64,000 nt of DNA, taken from the NCBI GenBank assembly GCA_016708725.1, contig JADJFE010000031.1, forward strand, positions 191,378 through 255,377. Direction: 5' to 3'. Shown here piece after piece: positions 48,613-58,654 of this stretch. Each line of letters begins with the position of its first letter. The first letter of the stretch is position 1. Source of the stretch: Candidatus Aalborgicola bjergmarkensis (GTDB lineage Bacteria; Pseudomonadota; Gammaproteobacteria; Burkholderiales; Burkholderiaceae_C). The notes under the pieces are model-generated. The model made no database searches and was not told the DNA's origin. It saw nothing but the letters and a program-made list of their open reading frames with translations. The translations under genes were made by a program, and so were the position numbers.

Positions 48613-51600
48613 CTAAGGCGCAATCTTGATCTCCAGCGGTGCTGCCCAACTCTTGTCGGAATCGTTGTAGTACAGGTAGGCTGATGAAGCGGGGCCAGTG
48701 TAATTGCCCGGCACGGTGGCCACTAGGTCAAGGCCAAGTTTTTTGACCTCTGCAGGTTTCATGTCGCGAAAGTAAAGAATAACTTCGCGTGCCCGAGTTT
48801 CAAAAAAAGCAATCTGCCCCTTGTCGCGTAGTTCCTTTAACTGCCAGTTCTGAAACGTCAAGCCACCGGGAAGCCCCAGGCGCGCCAAGGTCATGGGTTG
48901 GCCAGATGTTGTCTTATTCGTCACCACTGCATTTAGATGCACGGTCTCACCCATCTTCACATCAGCCTTGGACAAGCTCGCGTCAAGTTTGACCACCGCT
49001 GCGTTCGAGGATGCCGGCTGAGTACTGCGATATTCCACCGCAAGCGAATAGGGCAAAGGGTTGCCCTCCTTAGAACGCAGGGTGATGCGATGCTGGCCGG
49101 TCGTGAGGCGTTCGTCAAAATCTGCAAACAGGATCGGCTCGCGTTGACCAGATTCATAACGCTGCTCTCGTACCACCACACCATCAATCAACAGCGTCAC
49201 AGTGCCAGCGCTGGGCGCCACCCGGATTGCGTTATCAAAGGCAATCATGGCCTTGAGTGCCAAAACCGTTGCCTGTGTAGCACCCCACTGACCAAAACCG
49301 CTTCGGTTGGCTTGCAACCAAGCGATACCCTTGCGTGCAGATTCCAACTGCCCGGGTGCCTTCAACAGTGCCAGCACTGCCAGAGAGGTGGTTTCAATGT
49401 GCAGATTACCCCCTCCGCTGCGGGTGATCGAGTGGTCCGCACGGGTCCAGGCACCATTGCTGTCCTGCATGGCAACCAATTTGCTGGCAGCGGCCAACGC
49501 GGCCTTGGAATGTGTCGAACTACCTGCCCCACGTTCCAATAGTGTGCCGGCTACCAGGGCCAGTTGGTAGGCATCCGAGGTCGACTCGGCCAGCTTGGAA
49601 GACTTGGCAATTTCCATGTCCAGCCCGGTTTCGCCCGCTGACACCAAGGCCCAGGTGATGTAGGCATCGGTTACCTCGGGCGCGGCGCGGCCAAACGAGT
49701 CCAGCGCCTTTGCGTCACGCAAATAGCCACCGCTGCCGTCGCGGCGTGACTTGAGCCAAGCCGCAGTACGCGCCAGCATGGCCGTGTCCACCGTACCATA
49801 AACGTCTTTCATGTCGGCGAACTCCAGCAAACCGTAGGCTGTCAAGGCTTCGTGGCCGGGGTCACCACCAAACCATTCGTACCCCTTTTTGGGTGATTCA
49901 AACCCTGAAAGTTTTTTGTATCCACTGTCGAGCAACTTGTTGGTGCGCTCCAGTAACGCTGGATCGGCCACGTCATGCTGCTTAAGGTACTGCATGATCA
50001 TCACGTTGGGGTAGTTGGTGGACGAGGTCTGCTCAAAGCAGCCATTGGGTTCACGCAGCATCCCTTCCAGGCCAGATACCATGGTCGACAGCGGTGAAGT
50101 GTAGACCCGAATGCTGGCCTGCACGCTGCCCGGATTGGCTGCACGCAGGTCCAGTTCATGGCTGACTTCGGTCTTGATCTGGCCAGACTTCTCGAACAGT
50201 TGCGGAAATCCCAGCGGTGCCACAGCAATGCTGCGTAGTACTTCGTCGCGCAAACCGTTCGCCTTGGCCGCGAGCTTGACTTCGGATTGGCCGCGTGTAC
50301 CCGTCACATCGAGCGCCATAAAGAAGCTCTTGCGCTGCCCTGCACCTAGTGTGCCACCCTGCCCAGGGTTGCCGCTGGACTTGATCAAAGACCCAAAACT
50401 GCTGTCCAGAGCGACATCAAGCGTGCCATCGCTTTCGTTGGTCAAGGTCACCGGAATAAGAGGTTTGTCCCCGGCAGACACTTCCAATGGCAACTTGGCC
50501 GACAGCGAAAACGGCAGTGCCGACTTGAACACTGTCTCAGTGTGTCCCGCCGCACCACCACCAACACCTTCAGACAATACGCGAAACGAGGTCACCGCAT
50601 CGGACAGCACAAATTTCACGTTTGCCCTACCTCGTACATCAGTCTTGACCGATGGTGCCCAAAATACCGTTTCACGGTAATCGTCGCGTGGCCCGGCGTA
50701 GCTGGGGTTGAAAGCAGGTATTGGAAATACCCGTACTGTTGCCCAAGCTTGTTCCTGGGGCAGAGGAACCTGCATCTTGGCCGCCGCACGGCTAAAGTCT
50801 TTGTCCATGACGATCTCGTTGCGAACCAAGGGATCATCCTGTGCCACATCGGCGGCGATGGCCTTCTTCAATTCAGGCGCGGCAAGCAGTTGCCCCCTTT
50901 CCTCAGCCTGGCGCTTGGGTGCATCAAACTTTTGGTCGATTCGCTCGTCACGTAAAGGGGGTGGAGCAGCCTGTGGCTTCATGGCTGCCAGGGCGGCGGG
51001 TGGGGCTGCTGGCATCGGCGCGGGGACTGCCATCCTGAGCTGATCAAACATCCTTACTCCCTTGACATCCTCGCCCAAAAAACCGGCGGGTGCCATGCTT
51101 ACCATCGGTGCCGGTCGCAACACCGGCATCCAGTCAAAGCGCCGATAACCGCGCGCACCCATCAACATATCCAGTGCGCGCCCACTCTTGGCTTCACTCA
51201 GGTCGGTGTAAAAGTTGGGATCTTCGATCTTACCGGGCAGTTCAGGCTCCAGCAGCAGTTTGGACAGCAGGTGCCCGCTCTTGTCATCGGCAAACGAAAT
51301 CACCGTGTCATCCACCACCGACAGTGCGAGTTCAGCCGGTACCGCATGGCCGCCCGCATCGCGGGTGGTGATGGTCAAGGCCACCTGACCACGCGGTGCG
51401 TAGCTCTTTCTGTCTGGCTCTACCGTGACCTTTAAACGCGCCCTGCGATTACGAAACACCAGTCGCTCGGCTAAGGGATTGAGGTTCTGGTCGAACACCG
51501 TCACTCGCGCCACTCCGGCGGCGCACTCCAACGCTGCGTCTTTGGCGCGCAAGTAAACCACGGCAGGGGTGTCCGAATCGACCTCGACAGCAGCGACGTC

Positions 51601-52968
51601 CAGCAGATTTTCGCGTACTGTGGCGGCTACCACCACACGCTGTTTTTCGCTGCACTGCACCGCTACGCGCAAGGCCTTTTCCTGCCCATCGAAATCGTCG
51701 TAACTACGCAGCACGCACCCCTTGTCTTCTGACAACGGCAAGGAGTATTTTTCAGTTACGCTGCTGGGGCGGCTAATCTGCGCTTGGTAAGTTCTGCCAG
51801 TGGCTGGCGTGAATTCGATGCGACCCAGGCCGTTTTTGTAAGTACTGAACTGTGCCACCGTGTTGCCCAGGTCATCCACCAAATGCCCGTCGACATCGGC
51901 TGGTTTGCCCAGTGGAGTCTTGGCCTCGAAGTAAAGCCGCGTGGGTAAACCCGCCACCATCTTGCCGCCTTCGGGAAAGAAAGCCAGCGAGAGTTTCTTC
52001 TGCAGAATCGGGATCGACTTGGAGATCGATTCGGTAATGCCACCGTCTTCGATCAAAAGGGTTAGCAGTCCCTCTCCAGAATTGATCGTTGCGGGTAAGT
52101 TGAATTTCACCAAGGTACCCCCATCGGCATTGGTTACCGTATTGACCCGTGGCAGTTCGACACCGTCCACGGTAACCACGGCCGTCACGGTTTTGGCACC
52201 CAAGGCTTCGCCAGTGGGTCGTTTGATTTCTACCATGGCACTGACTTGGTCGCCAGCGCCGTAGGCTTTTTTGGTGAATTCGAGTTTCTTCTTCATGCGC
52301 GGCGCCTCATAGGCCGACACGATCACTGCACGCTCAGCCTTCAGGCCATCGCCCGAAGTCGCGCGCAAGGTGTACTTTCCGCCCTGCACCTCGACCGGTA
52401 GCTCAAAATCGTTGCTGGCCGTTCCTGCCACAACACGCAGTCGCTTCTTCACTACAACGGCACCTTTGGGCGACACCAGTTCTACCGTCATCTGGCCCGA
52501 ATCGGCACCGATTAGCGCACGGGTCGTCAGATCCCAGGTTTTGAACCAGATGGTTTCGCCAGGCTTGTAGAGCGACTTATCGACTTGAACGTAGATGCGG
52601 CGTCCGACCTGCCCCTCAAAATGATTGGCGATCAGCTTGGGTAATTCTTTCCCGCCTGCCAAGTCACTCCTGGGCGAAGGATTTGGAGCCTGCTCGGCTG
52701 GGATCGCAGGCAAGTCGACCCGGCGGGTGGGCGCTCGCTCATCATCCGGCAAAACTGGAAGCGTGGTTCCCATCGTTTCATCAAGTGCCGTGGCAAGGAT
52801 GTCAGGAGTTTTCAACGGGTGCGACAGATCTTGCGGCACCAGTTCGGTGATTGAACCGGATTGGCAAGCACCAAGCAATAGCGCCAATACTAGCATGCTG
52901 GGCTGTTTCAGGTTAGTCCATTTCCGGGATGGAATGGGTCGGGAACTTGCACGATCAGACGATGTCAT
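48613..52968 (-). CDS. Alpha-2-macroglobulin-like lipoprotein with thioester
   Basis: 1451 residues. The N-terminal signal has a lipobox (LALLLGACQ), so it is anchored in a membrane facing the periplasm. MG domains are visible from GRRIYVQVDKSLYKPGETIW (about residue 137). A Pro/Ala-rich bait-like stretch lies at about residues 650-720, followed by the A2M domain (ETVFWAPSVKTDVRGRANVK). The thioester motif CFEQ (NGCFEQTSS, about residue 975) is intact, and the alpha-6/6 toroid follows. Bacterial A2Ms trap invading proteases, often with a peptidoglycan glycosyltransferase PbpC partner, which is not present here. Confidence 0.9.
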   Translation of the reverse strand: MTSSDRASSRPIPSRKWTNLKQPSMLVLALLLGACQSGSITELVPQDLSHPLKTPDILATALDETMGTTLPVLPDDERAPTRRVDLPAIPAEQAPNPSPRSDLAGGKELPKLIANHFEGQVGRRIYVQVDKSLYKPGETIWFKTWDLTTRALIGADSGQMTVELVSPKGAVVVKKRLRVVAGTASNDFELPVEVQGGKYTLRATSGDGLKAERAVIVSAYEAPRMKKKLEFTKKAYGAGDQVSAMVEIKRPTGEALGAKTVTAVVTVDGVELPRVNTVTNADGGTLVKFNLPATINSGEGLLTLLIEDGGITESISKSIPILQKKLSLAFFPEGGKMVAGLPTRLYFEAKTPLGKPADVDGHLVDDLGNTVAQFSTYKNGLGRIEFTPATGRTYQAQISRPSSVTEKYSLPLSEDKGCVLRSYDDFDGQEKALRVAVQCSEKQRVVVAATVRENLLDVAAVEVDSDTPAVVYLRAKDAALECAAGVARVTVFDQNLNPLAERLVFRNRRARLKVTVEPDRKSYAPRGQVALTITTRDAGGHAVPAELALSVVDDTVISFADDKSGHLLSKLLLEPELPGKIEDPNFYTDLSEAKSGRALDMLMGARGYRRFDWMPVLRPAPMVSMAPAGFLGEDVKGVRMFDQLRMAVPAPMPAAPPAALAAMKPQAAPPPLRDERIDQKFDAPKRQAEERGQLLAAPELKKAIAADVAQDDPLVRNEIVMDKDFSRAAAKMQVPLPQEQAWATVRVFPIPAFNPSYAGPRDDYRETVFWAPSVKTDVRGRANVKFVLSDAVTSFRVLSEGVGGGAAGHTETVFKSALPFSLSAKLPLEVSAGDKPLIPVTLTNESDGTLDVALDSSFGSLIKSSGNPGQGGTLGAGQRKSFFMALDVTGTRGQSEVKLAAKANGLRDEVLRSIAVAPLGFPQLFEKSGQIKTEVSHELDLRAANPGSVQASIRVYTSPLSTMVSGLEGMLREPNGCFEQTSSTNYPNVMIMQYLKQHDVADPALLERTNKLLDSGYKKLSGFESPKKGYEWFGGDPGHEALTAYGLLEFADMKDVYGTVDTAMLARTAAWLKSRRDGSGGYLRDAKALDSFGRAAPEVTDAYITWALVSAGETGLDMEIAKSSKLAESTSDAYQLALVAGTLLERGAGSSTHSKAALAAASKLVAMQDSNGAWTRADHSITRSGGGNLHIETTSLAVLALLKAPGQLESARKGIAWLQANRSGFGQWGATQATVLALKAMIAFDNAIRVAPSAGTVTLLIDGVVVREQRYESGQREPILFADFDERLTTGQHRITLRSKEGNPLPYSLAVEYRSTQPASSNAAVVKLDASLSKADVKMGETVHLNAVVTNKTTSGQPMTLARLGLPGGLTFQNWQLKELRDKGQIAFFETRAREVILYFRDMKPAEVKKLGLDLVATVPGNYTGPASSAYLYYNDSDKSWAAPLEIKIAP

Positions 52969-53137
52969 AGATTTTCTCCTTCAGAAATTACGGTGATATT
53001 TGCTTAAACGATGCGTTCATCTAAGTGGGGTTAACATCCACAAAAAATACTTGAACGTGGAGTAGTGCTGCGGCAATGGTTTCCAGTGTGCAATGTTGTT
53101 GAACTTTTGTATTTATCGTTAAGGCAGGCCAGAGCGC

Positions 53138-53547
53138 ATGGCAGATCCGCTGATTCCCGTTTCTGAGGACGAAATTGAATTCTCTGCGATTCGTGCCTAG
53201 GGTGCGGGGGGGCAGAATGTCAACAAGGTATCCAGCGCTATTCACCTGCGTTACAGCATTGCAGATGCATCCTTGCCCGCTGCGATCAAAGAGCGGCAAC
53301 GCTCAATGACCAGCACATCACCAGTCAGGGCGTGGTGGTAATCAAAGCTCAGACCACACACAGTCAGGAGCAAAATCGGGTGGATGCCATTGCGCGACTG
53401 CAGACCCTGATCGATAGCGTCGCCGTGTCTCAAAAACCACGCAAAACCACCAAACCCACAAAGGGCTCGCAGCGCAGACGGTTGGAGACCAAGGCCACGC
53501 GCGGGGACGTTAAAAAGCTGTGCGGCCGGATATCGGGCACAGACTGA
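53138..53547 (+). pseudogene. arfB: arfB (YaeJ) ribosome-rescue hydrolase, nonsense and frameshift
   Basis: The first frame reads MADPLIPVSEDEIEFSAIRA, then TAG where the family has Gln, then GAGGQNVNKVSSAIHLRYSI with the catalytic GGQ. A deletion near 53295 shifts the frame; the rest (QGVVVIKAQTTHSQEQNRVD and the basic C-terminal tail RRRLETKATRGDVKKL) is read in the next frame to 53547. The stop at codon 21 and the deletion are independent lesions, so it is a true pseudogene. Confidence 0.85.
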
Positions 53548-53577
53548 ACACGCCACAACGGCCGAGTTGCGCGAACT

Positions 53578-55469
53578 GTGAGGTACCAGATTTTGTTACG
53601 ACAGCTTTGCCACGAGATATGCCTCATGCTCGCGCTGTGCATTAACTCTCTATTCGCTTTCGCTCAAGCCGAACGTAATCCTGCGCATAGCTGGCGACCT
53701 CTCGAACCGGACGATTCGGCACGCGTGATTGTCAAGTTCAAACAGGATTCTGTTCTGATACGCAAACACGCGCTATCGGCAACGGCCGACGCAAGCGAAA
53801 CACTTGACACCGTAACGGCACGTGCTAACTCTCTTGGGGCACGCCTGGGAATGAGTCTGAGCGCTGGGCGCGCACTAAACCCGCATGCGCAGGTTCTTCA
53901 TGCGAACGGTGTCACTGGAGCCGCGCTTGCAAAACGCCTGGCCGCCGAAGCTGATATCGAATACGCGGTGGTAGACCAACGCCGAACACATTTTGCAGTG
54001 CCCAATGACCCTTTGTATGCGAAAGGCGCCCCGGTCATCGGCAGCACAGGCGGACCCGTCGTCGGCCAATGGTATCTGCGCGCACCGACTCCTGAGGTTG
54101 CCGCCAGCATCAACGCCGTTGGTGCCTGGGGTTTGACAACCGGGGCTTCGAACATCGTTGTTGCGGTGCTCGATACGGGAGTACGCCCTGAACATCCAGA
54201 ACTTGCCAACCGCTTGTTGCCCGGCTACGACATGGTAAGTGATTTGCTGGCGGCCAATGACGGCAGTGGTCGCGACGCAAATGCCGCTGACCCAGGTGAC
54301 TGGGTGACAGCGAGAGAATCCAGCTCCCGATCGGGTGAGTTCTACCAATGTGGAGCGCAGGACAGTTCATGGCACGGCACCATGACAGCAAGCTTAATCG
54401 GTGCCGCGTCTGACAATGGCGTTGGCATGGCGGGTGTGGCTTGGGGTGTTGGATTGTTGCCGGTGCGCGTGCTCGGCAAATGTGGTGGCTACGATTCCGA
54501 CATCATCGCTGGCATGCTGTGGGCGGCTGGCCTATCAGTACCTGGCGTTGCAACCAACCCGACCCCCGCGCGAGTTATCAATATGAGCCTGGGCAGCTTC
54601 GGTGCATGTTCCCAGAGTTACCTTGATGCGATCAAATCGATCGCAGGCATTCAACAAGCTGCGGTAATTGTGGCCTCAGCGGGGAACAGCTCTGGTCAGG
54701 CAGTCGGTTCACCAGCCAACTGTCCTGGCGTCATAGCCGTCGCGGGTTTACGCCACACCGGCACCAAGGTTGGCTTTTCCGATCTTGGGCCGCAGATCAG
54801 CATTAGTGCACCCGGTGGCAATTGCGTCAACTCGGATCCATCGATGTCTTGTCTGTACCCAATTCTTGCCGCAACCAACACGGGCACCACCAAGCCGGTA
54901 TCATCTTCTTACACTGACGGTTTCAACTCCAGCGTAGGCACCAGTTTTTCTGCCCCCCTTGTGGCCGGTACTGCAGCTTTGATGTTGTCGGTTCAGCCAT
55001 CACTGACGCCCACCCAGGTTAAAACGGCACTGCAAAGCTCGGCACGCGCGTTTCCGTCCCACAATTCGACCTCTGGTTCTCAGCCCGCTGGGATTGCACA
55101 GTGTCATCCACCGGACACGAGCGACCAGATGGAGTGCTACTGCACAACAACGACTTGCGGGGCTGGTATGCTCGATGCCGCTGACGCAGTGGCGCTGGTA
55201 ATGCCCCCGGTTTCGCCATTGCGCGCGTCTCAGGAGCCGATTGCCTGTTCAACTGGGCGGAACGGACCTATCCACAGTACTTCGCTCCCGCCGGGGTGCC
55301 ATCGGCAACTTTCGACCCGTACTACTACCGCTACTACTCAGTCACCGGTAACTACTTGGCAACTTCGTCTGACAACTACATCTATCTGCTGGGTCCGGTT
55401 TCGGCAAACACCATCCTCAAACTCGCACCGATGTCTACCTATCTCGGTTCGGCGGGGTGTACTCAGTAA
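53578..55469 (+). pseudogene. S8 subtilisin-like secreted protease, C-terminal frameshift
   Basis: Signal peptide at the start (an internal ATG at 53626 may be the true one), propeptide, then the catalytic triad: Asp in VVAVLDTGVRPEHPEL, His in SSWHGTMTASLIG, Ser in SSVGTSFSAPLVAGTAALML. The domain is intact. Near 55220 the frame shifts; the old frame becomes Thr/Ser-rich nonsense ending at 55509, while the new one gives a coherent C-terminal domain (LFNWAERTYPQYFAPAGVPS, YYYRYYSVTGNYLATSSDNY) to a TAA at 55467-55469. The protease domain could still be made. Sequencing error is possible. Confidence 0.75.
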
Positions 55470-55696
55470 TGAGGGTTGGCCGCAAAGCACATGTCGGTTG
55501 GTCAATTGAAAGCAATATAGTGCAGCTGAGCAGCGGCTTGTGATTACGCTGTATCAGCACTACTATGAACCCCTTTATGAAAACTGGAGACTTCGCATGC
55601 AGTCCATTAGACTCTACGTTGCCGGGCTCTACCCCGACTGGAAACTCGGGGATGCGCTGCTTGATATTAGGCAGCCAACAACGATAGGCTCCTGAA

Positions 55697-56390
55697 ATGC
55701 GCCGCATCATTGTCTGGGATCTTCCCACGCGCATTTTCCACTGGGCCTTGTTGTGCCTGGTTCTGGCTGCATTCGTCAGCGCGCGCATAGGCGGCAACGC
55801 AATGGACTGGCATGGCCGGTTTGGCATCGGCAATCCTCGGACTGCTCGCATTCCGGCTAGCTTGGGGAGCGATGGGTTCTACCTATGCGCGCTTTGCGAC
55901 TTTTGTACGCGGGCCTCAGACAATCCGCGCCTATTTGCAAGGCCAATGGCACGGAGTCGGCCACAACCCCTTGGGTGCGCTGTCAGTTCTGGCCATGCTG
56001 GCTGTGCTGTTGGCGCAAGGCATCACCGGTCTTTTTTCCAACGACGACATTGCATTCAAAGGTCCCTATGCAGCCCTGGTGAGCAGCGATACCATCACTT
56101 GGATTAGCGGACTACACGAAACCAATTTCGCCATCCTGGCGACAGTGGTGGCCCTGCACGTGGCCGCCATTGTTTTCTACGCCCGGGTCAAGAAGGACAA
56201 CCTGGTCATGCCAATGGTACGTGGCTACAAAGATGTGGCCCATGACGAACCCACGGCGACCGCCGCAGGATGGCCGGCCTTGGTAGTAGCGATTTTCATA
56301 GGTGTGGGTGCAGCCTGGCTGGCTAGCGGGGTCCTGGCAGGCAAATCAGCCCCTGCGGCTGCTACTTCCACGCAAACACCTTCCTGGTAG
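55697..56390 (+). pseudogene. b-type cytochrome (cytochrome b561/hydrogenase b type), one frameshift
   Basis: Starts MRRIIVWDLPTRIFHWALLC with the first heme His in helix 1. The frame shifts near 55825; the correct continuation (ILGLLAFRLAWGAMGSTYAR, then HNPLGALSVLAMLAVLLAQG, ISGLHETNFAILATVVALHV) contains the remaining helices and heme ligands to 56390. Four transmembrane helices overall. It probably took electrons to or from the cytochrome c' encoded convergently next door. One indel only, so an assembly error is possible. Confidence 0.75.
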
Positions 56391-56409
56391 AACGCGCTGC
56401 TTAGTCTGT

Positions 56410-56895
56410 TCAGTGCTTTTCTTTGGCGCGGAACTTATCATGGCAGCCCTTGCAGGCCTTGCCCGTTTCACCAAACTGGGCCTGAATCGCCTTTTGGTCA
56501 CCGCCTTCGGCCACCTCTGCCAACTTGTTGGCCTGGGTACCAAAGTTCATTGCAATCTTGGTCAACTCTTCTTTGTTGGCGGGATCAAAGAATTCCGGTT
56601 TCAGACGGGTTTTGACCTCGCCCGCTGCCTTATCCGTACCAGGCGCATACAAAGCACCCATACCCGAATTGGCAATGGCCTGCACCACCTTGGCTGCATT
56701 CAACACCAATTTCTTGTCAAACTTGTCAGCAGGTGCCTCCAGTTGCGCTTTGATTTTGTCCATATTCCAATCCATCGTGCGATAGCCGGCTTGGCGGGCA
56801 ATGATCATTTCCTCGGGCTTGAGATGCTGGGCAGAAACTGCTCCCGCGCCAAGAATGGTGGCCAATGCCAATAGGGGAGCTTTTGCAAAATTCAT
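56410..56895 (-). CDS. Cytochrome c'
   Basis: 161 residues from the ATG at 56895 (MNFAKAPLLALATILGAGAV), with a Sec signal peptide cleaved before QHLKPEE. Four-helix-bundle protein with the single heme motif CKGCH near the C-terminus (GKACKGCHDKFRAKEK), the cytochrome c' signature. Periplasmic; binds NO or shuttles electrons. Convergent with the cytochrome b gene (19-nt gap), a common pairing in proteobacteria. Intact. Confidence 0.92.
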   Translation of the reverse strand: MNFAKAPLLALATILGAGAVSAQHLKPEEMIIARQAGYRTMDWNMDKIKAQLEAPADKFDKKLVLNAAKVVQAIANSGMGALYAPGTDKAAGEVKTRLKPEFFDPANKEELTKIAMNFGTQANKLAEVAEGGDQKAIQAQFGETGKACKGCHDKFRAKEKH

Positions 56896-57083
56896 TAAGG
56901 ATGCTCCTGTGTAAAAATCAAAGAATAGCTCCGGTCGTGGCAATCTACTCATCAACACGACTCGGGTCGCTTATGTCCAGTTTCAGCTATTTCATGCGGC
57001 CGCGTAGACCATAAAAAATTTAACCCCATTCTGCCAACTCGTTCGTTTAAGTCAGTACCCTCACCTATATCTCTGGAGCTGAC

Positions 57084-58022
57084 ATGAAATCGAAACTTGG
57101 ACTTCTAGGGCTTTGCGTTTTTCTGGTTTGTGCTACCCCGCAGGCTCATGCCATTGGACGTATGGCTGATGTCACGTTGCTTGACCGCGACTCCGGTAGC
57201 GCCCTGAGAGTTTACTACCACCATGGAGAATACTGGGTTGCTGGCAGACCCGGTGCCCGCTACGCCATTAGCGTACGCAACACTATGGGTGAACGCCTGA
57301 TGGCAGTGACCTCGGTCGACGGCATCAATGTTCTTACTGGCGAGACTGCAGCCTGGAGTCAAACCGGTTATGTGTTTTCACCCTACCTACAGTACCAGAT
57401 CACCGGCTGGCGCAAAAGCAATAACGAAGTCGCCGCTTTTGAATTCTCTGCTGCACCCGACTCCTACGCCGAGCGCACCGGACGCCCCACCCAGGTAGGT
57501 GTAATTGGCGTGGCGCTGTTTCGTGAGTACCCGACGCAGCCTGTCATGCAGCCTGAAGTGTCCCGGCGTGGCGACTTTGACAGTGGACTGCCCTCGATAC
57601 GTGCCAAACGCGAGGTGGGTCCTGCATCCCCATCTGCAGCACCCGCAGGCCCTGAAAATAGTTCTGGTTCACTCTCAGGCATGGCCGAGCGAGGCAGCTC
57701 AGAGACTCTGGAAGATGGACAACGAAACAGCGCCCCGTCGATCGCTCGTCAAGGTCTGACCAAAACCATGCCCGCCCCATTGCCCAGCCCCAAGTTAGGC
57801 ACCGGTCACGGCCAGCGAGAGGAATCGGTAGTGGCACAAACCAGTTTTGCGCGTCTGCAATCGACCCCCAACGAAGTCATTCGCATCCGCTATGACAGCC
57901 GCGACAACCTAATCGCCAGCGGCGTGATTCGTGAGCCGGTACGGCGTGCGCCTACGCCAAACCCCTTCCCCGAATCGGACAGCACCTCTTATGTGCCTGA
58001 TCCGCCGGCCAGGCGCTATTGA
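57084..58022 (+). CDS. Secreted protein of unknown function
   Basis: 312 residues with a signal peptide (MKSKLGLLGLCVFLVCATPQ, cut after AHA). Residues about 25-160 form a beta-rich domain (LLDRDSGSALRVYYHHGEYW, GARYAISVRNTMGERLMAVT) that I do not recognise. The rest is a long Pro/Ser-rich low-complexity tail. It sits 32 nt upstream of the ECF sigma gene in the same orientation, so it may be in the same operon and part of the signalling or response of that sigma factor. Confidence 0.7.
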   Translation: MKSKLGLLGLCVFLVCATPQAHAIGRMADVTLLDRDSGSALRVYYHHGEYWVAGRPGARYAISVRNTMGERLMAVTSVDGINVLTGETAAWSQTGYVFSPYLQYQITGWRKSNNEVAAFEFSAAPDSYAERTGRPTQVGVIGVALFREYPTQPVMQPEVSRRGDFDSGLPSIRAKREVGPASPSAAPAGPENSSGSLSGMAERGSSETLEDGQRNSAPSIARQGLTKTMPAPLPSPKLGTGHGQREESVVAQTSFARLQSTPNEVIRIRYDSRDNLIASGVIREPVRRAPTPNPFPESDSTSYVPDPPARRY

Positions 58023-58054
58023 GGGCAAAGCACCTGCCCTGGATAATACAGAGG

Positions 58055-58654
58055 ATGCACCGTGTTGAACCCACTCTTCCTGAAGCTGACGAGTCGCTGA
58101 TGCTGCGCTATGCAGTGGGAGACATTGCCGCATTCGACACCTTGTATCGACGCCATGAAATGGGTGTTTGGCGCTACGTTTTCCGCAGCGTTCAGGTGCA
58201 GGCGGTGGCCGATGACCTGCTGCAGGACGTCTGGTTTTCTGTGGCGCGCCAAGCGCTGAACTACCAGCCTACAGCACGATTCAAAACCTGGCTGTTCACC
58301 CTGGCCCATAACCGCATGGTGGATTATTTTCGAACTAGCAAAAACCATAGCAGCCTGGACGGGGATGGCACTGAAGACGATGCGGATGCAGGCGATCGCG
58401 TGTTAGACACATTGATAGCCAATTCTGGTTTTGGCCCTTTGCGCCAACTGCAGTCAAAGCAACAAGCAGCGGCTTTGATTCATGCCATTGAAAGATTGCC
58501 TGCCGTGCAACGCGAAGCCTTTTTGTTACAGGCTGAAGCTGGTATGACCGTCGAAGAGATTGCCAGCACCACTGGTGTGAGCTTTGAAACTGCCAAAAGC
58601 CGCCTGCGCTATGCCCGCAATAGCCTGCGGGAGCAACTTCAGGAGTTTGCATGA
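58055..58654 (+). CDS. ECF-type RNA polymerase sigma factor
   Basis: 199 residues from the ATG at 58055 (the frame extends to 58019 with a weak TTG). Region 2: DTLYRRHEMGVWRYVFRSVQ, LLQDVWFSVARQ, WLFTLAHNRMVDYFR. Region 4: AIERLPAVQREAFLLQAEAG, MTVEEIASTTGVSFETAKSR and LRYARNSLRE. The stop overlaps the next gene by 4 nt (ATGA), so the downstream membrane protein is co-translated and is the natural anti-sigma candidate. Confidence 0.92.
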   Translation: MHRVEPTLPEADESLMLRYAVGDIAAFDTLYRRHEMGVWRYVFRSVQVQAVADDLLQDVWFSVARQALNYQPTARFKTWLFTLAHNRMVDYFRTSKNHSSLDGDGTEDDADAGDRVLDTLIANSGFGPLRQLQSKQQAAALIHAIERLPAVQREAFLLQAEAGMTVEEIASTTGVSFETAKSRLRYARNSLREQLQEFA

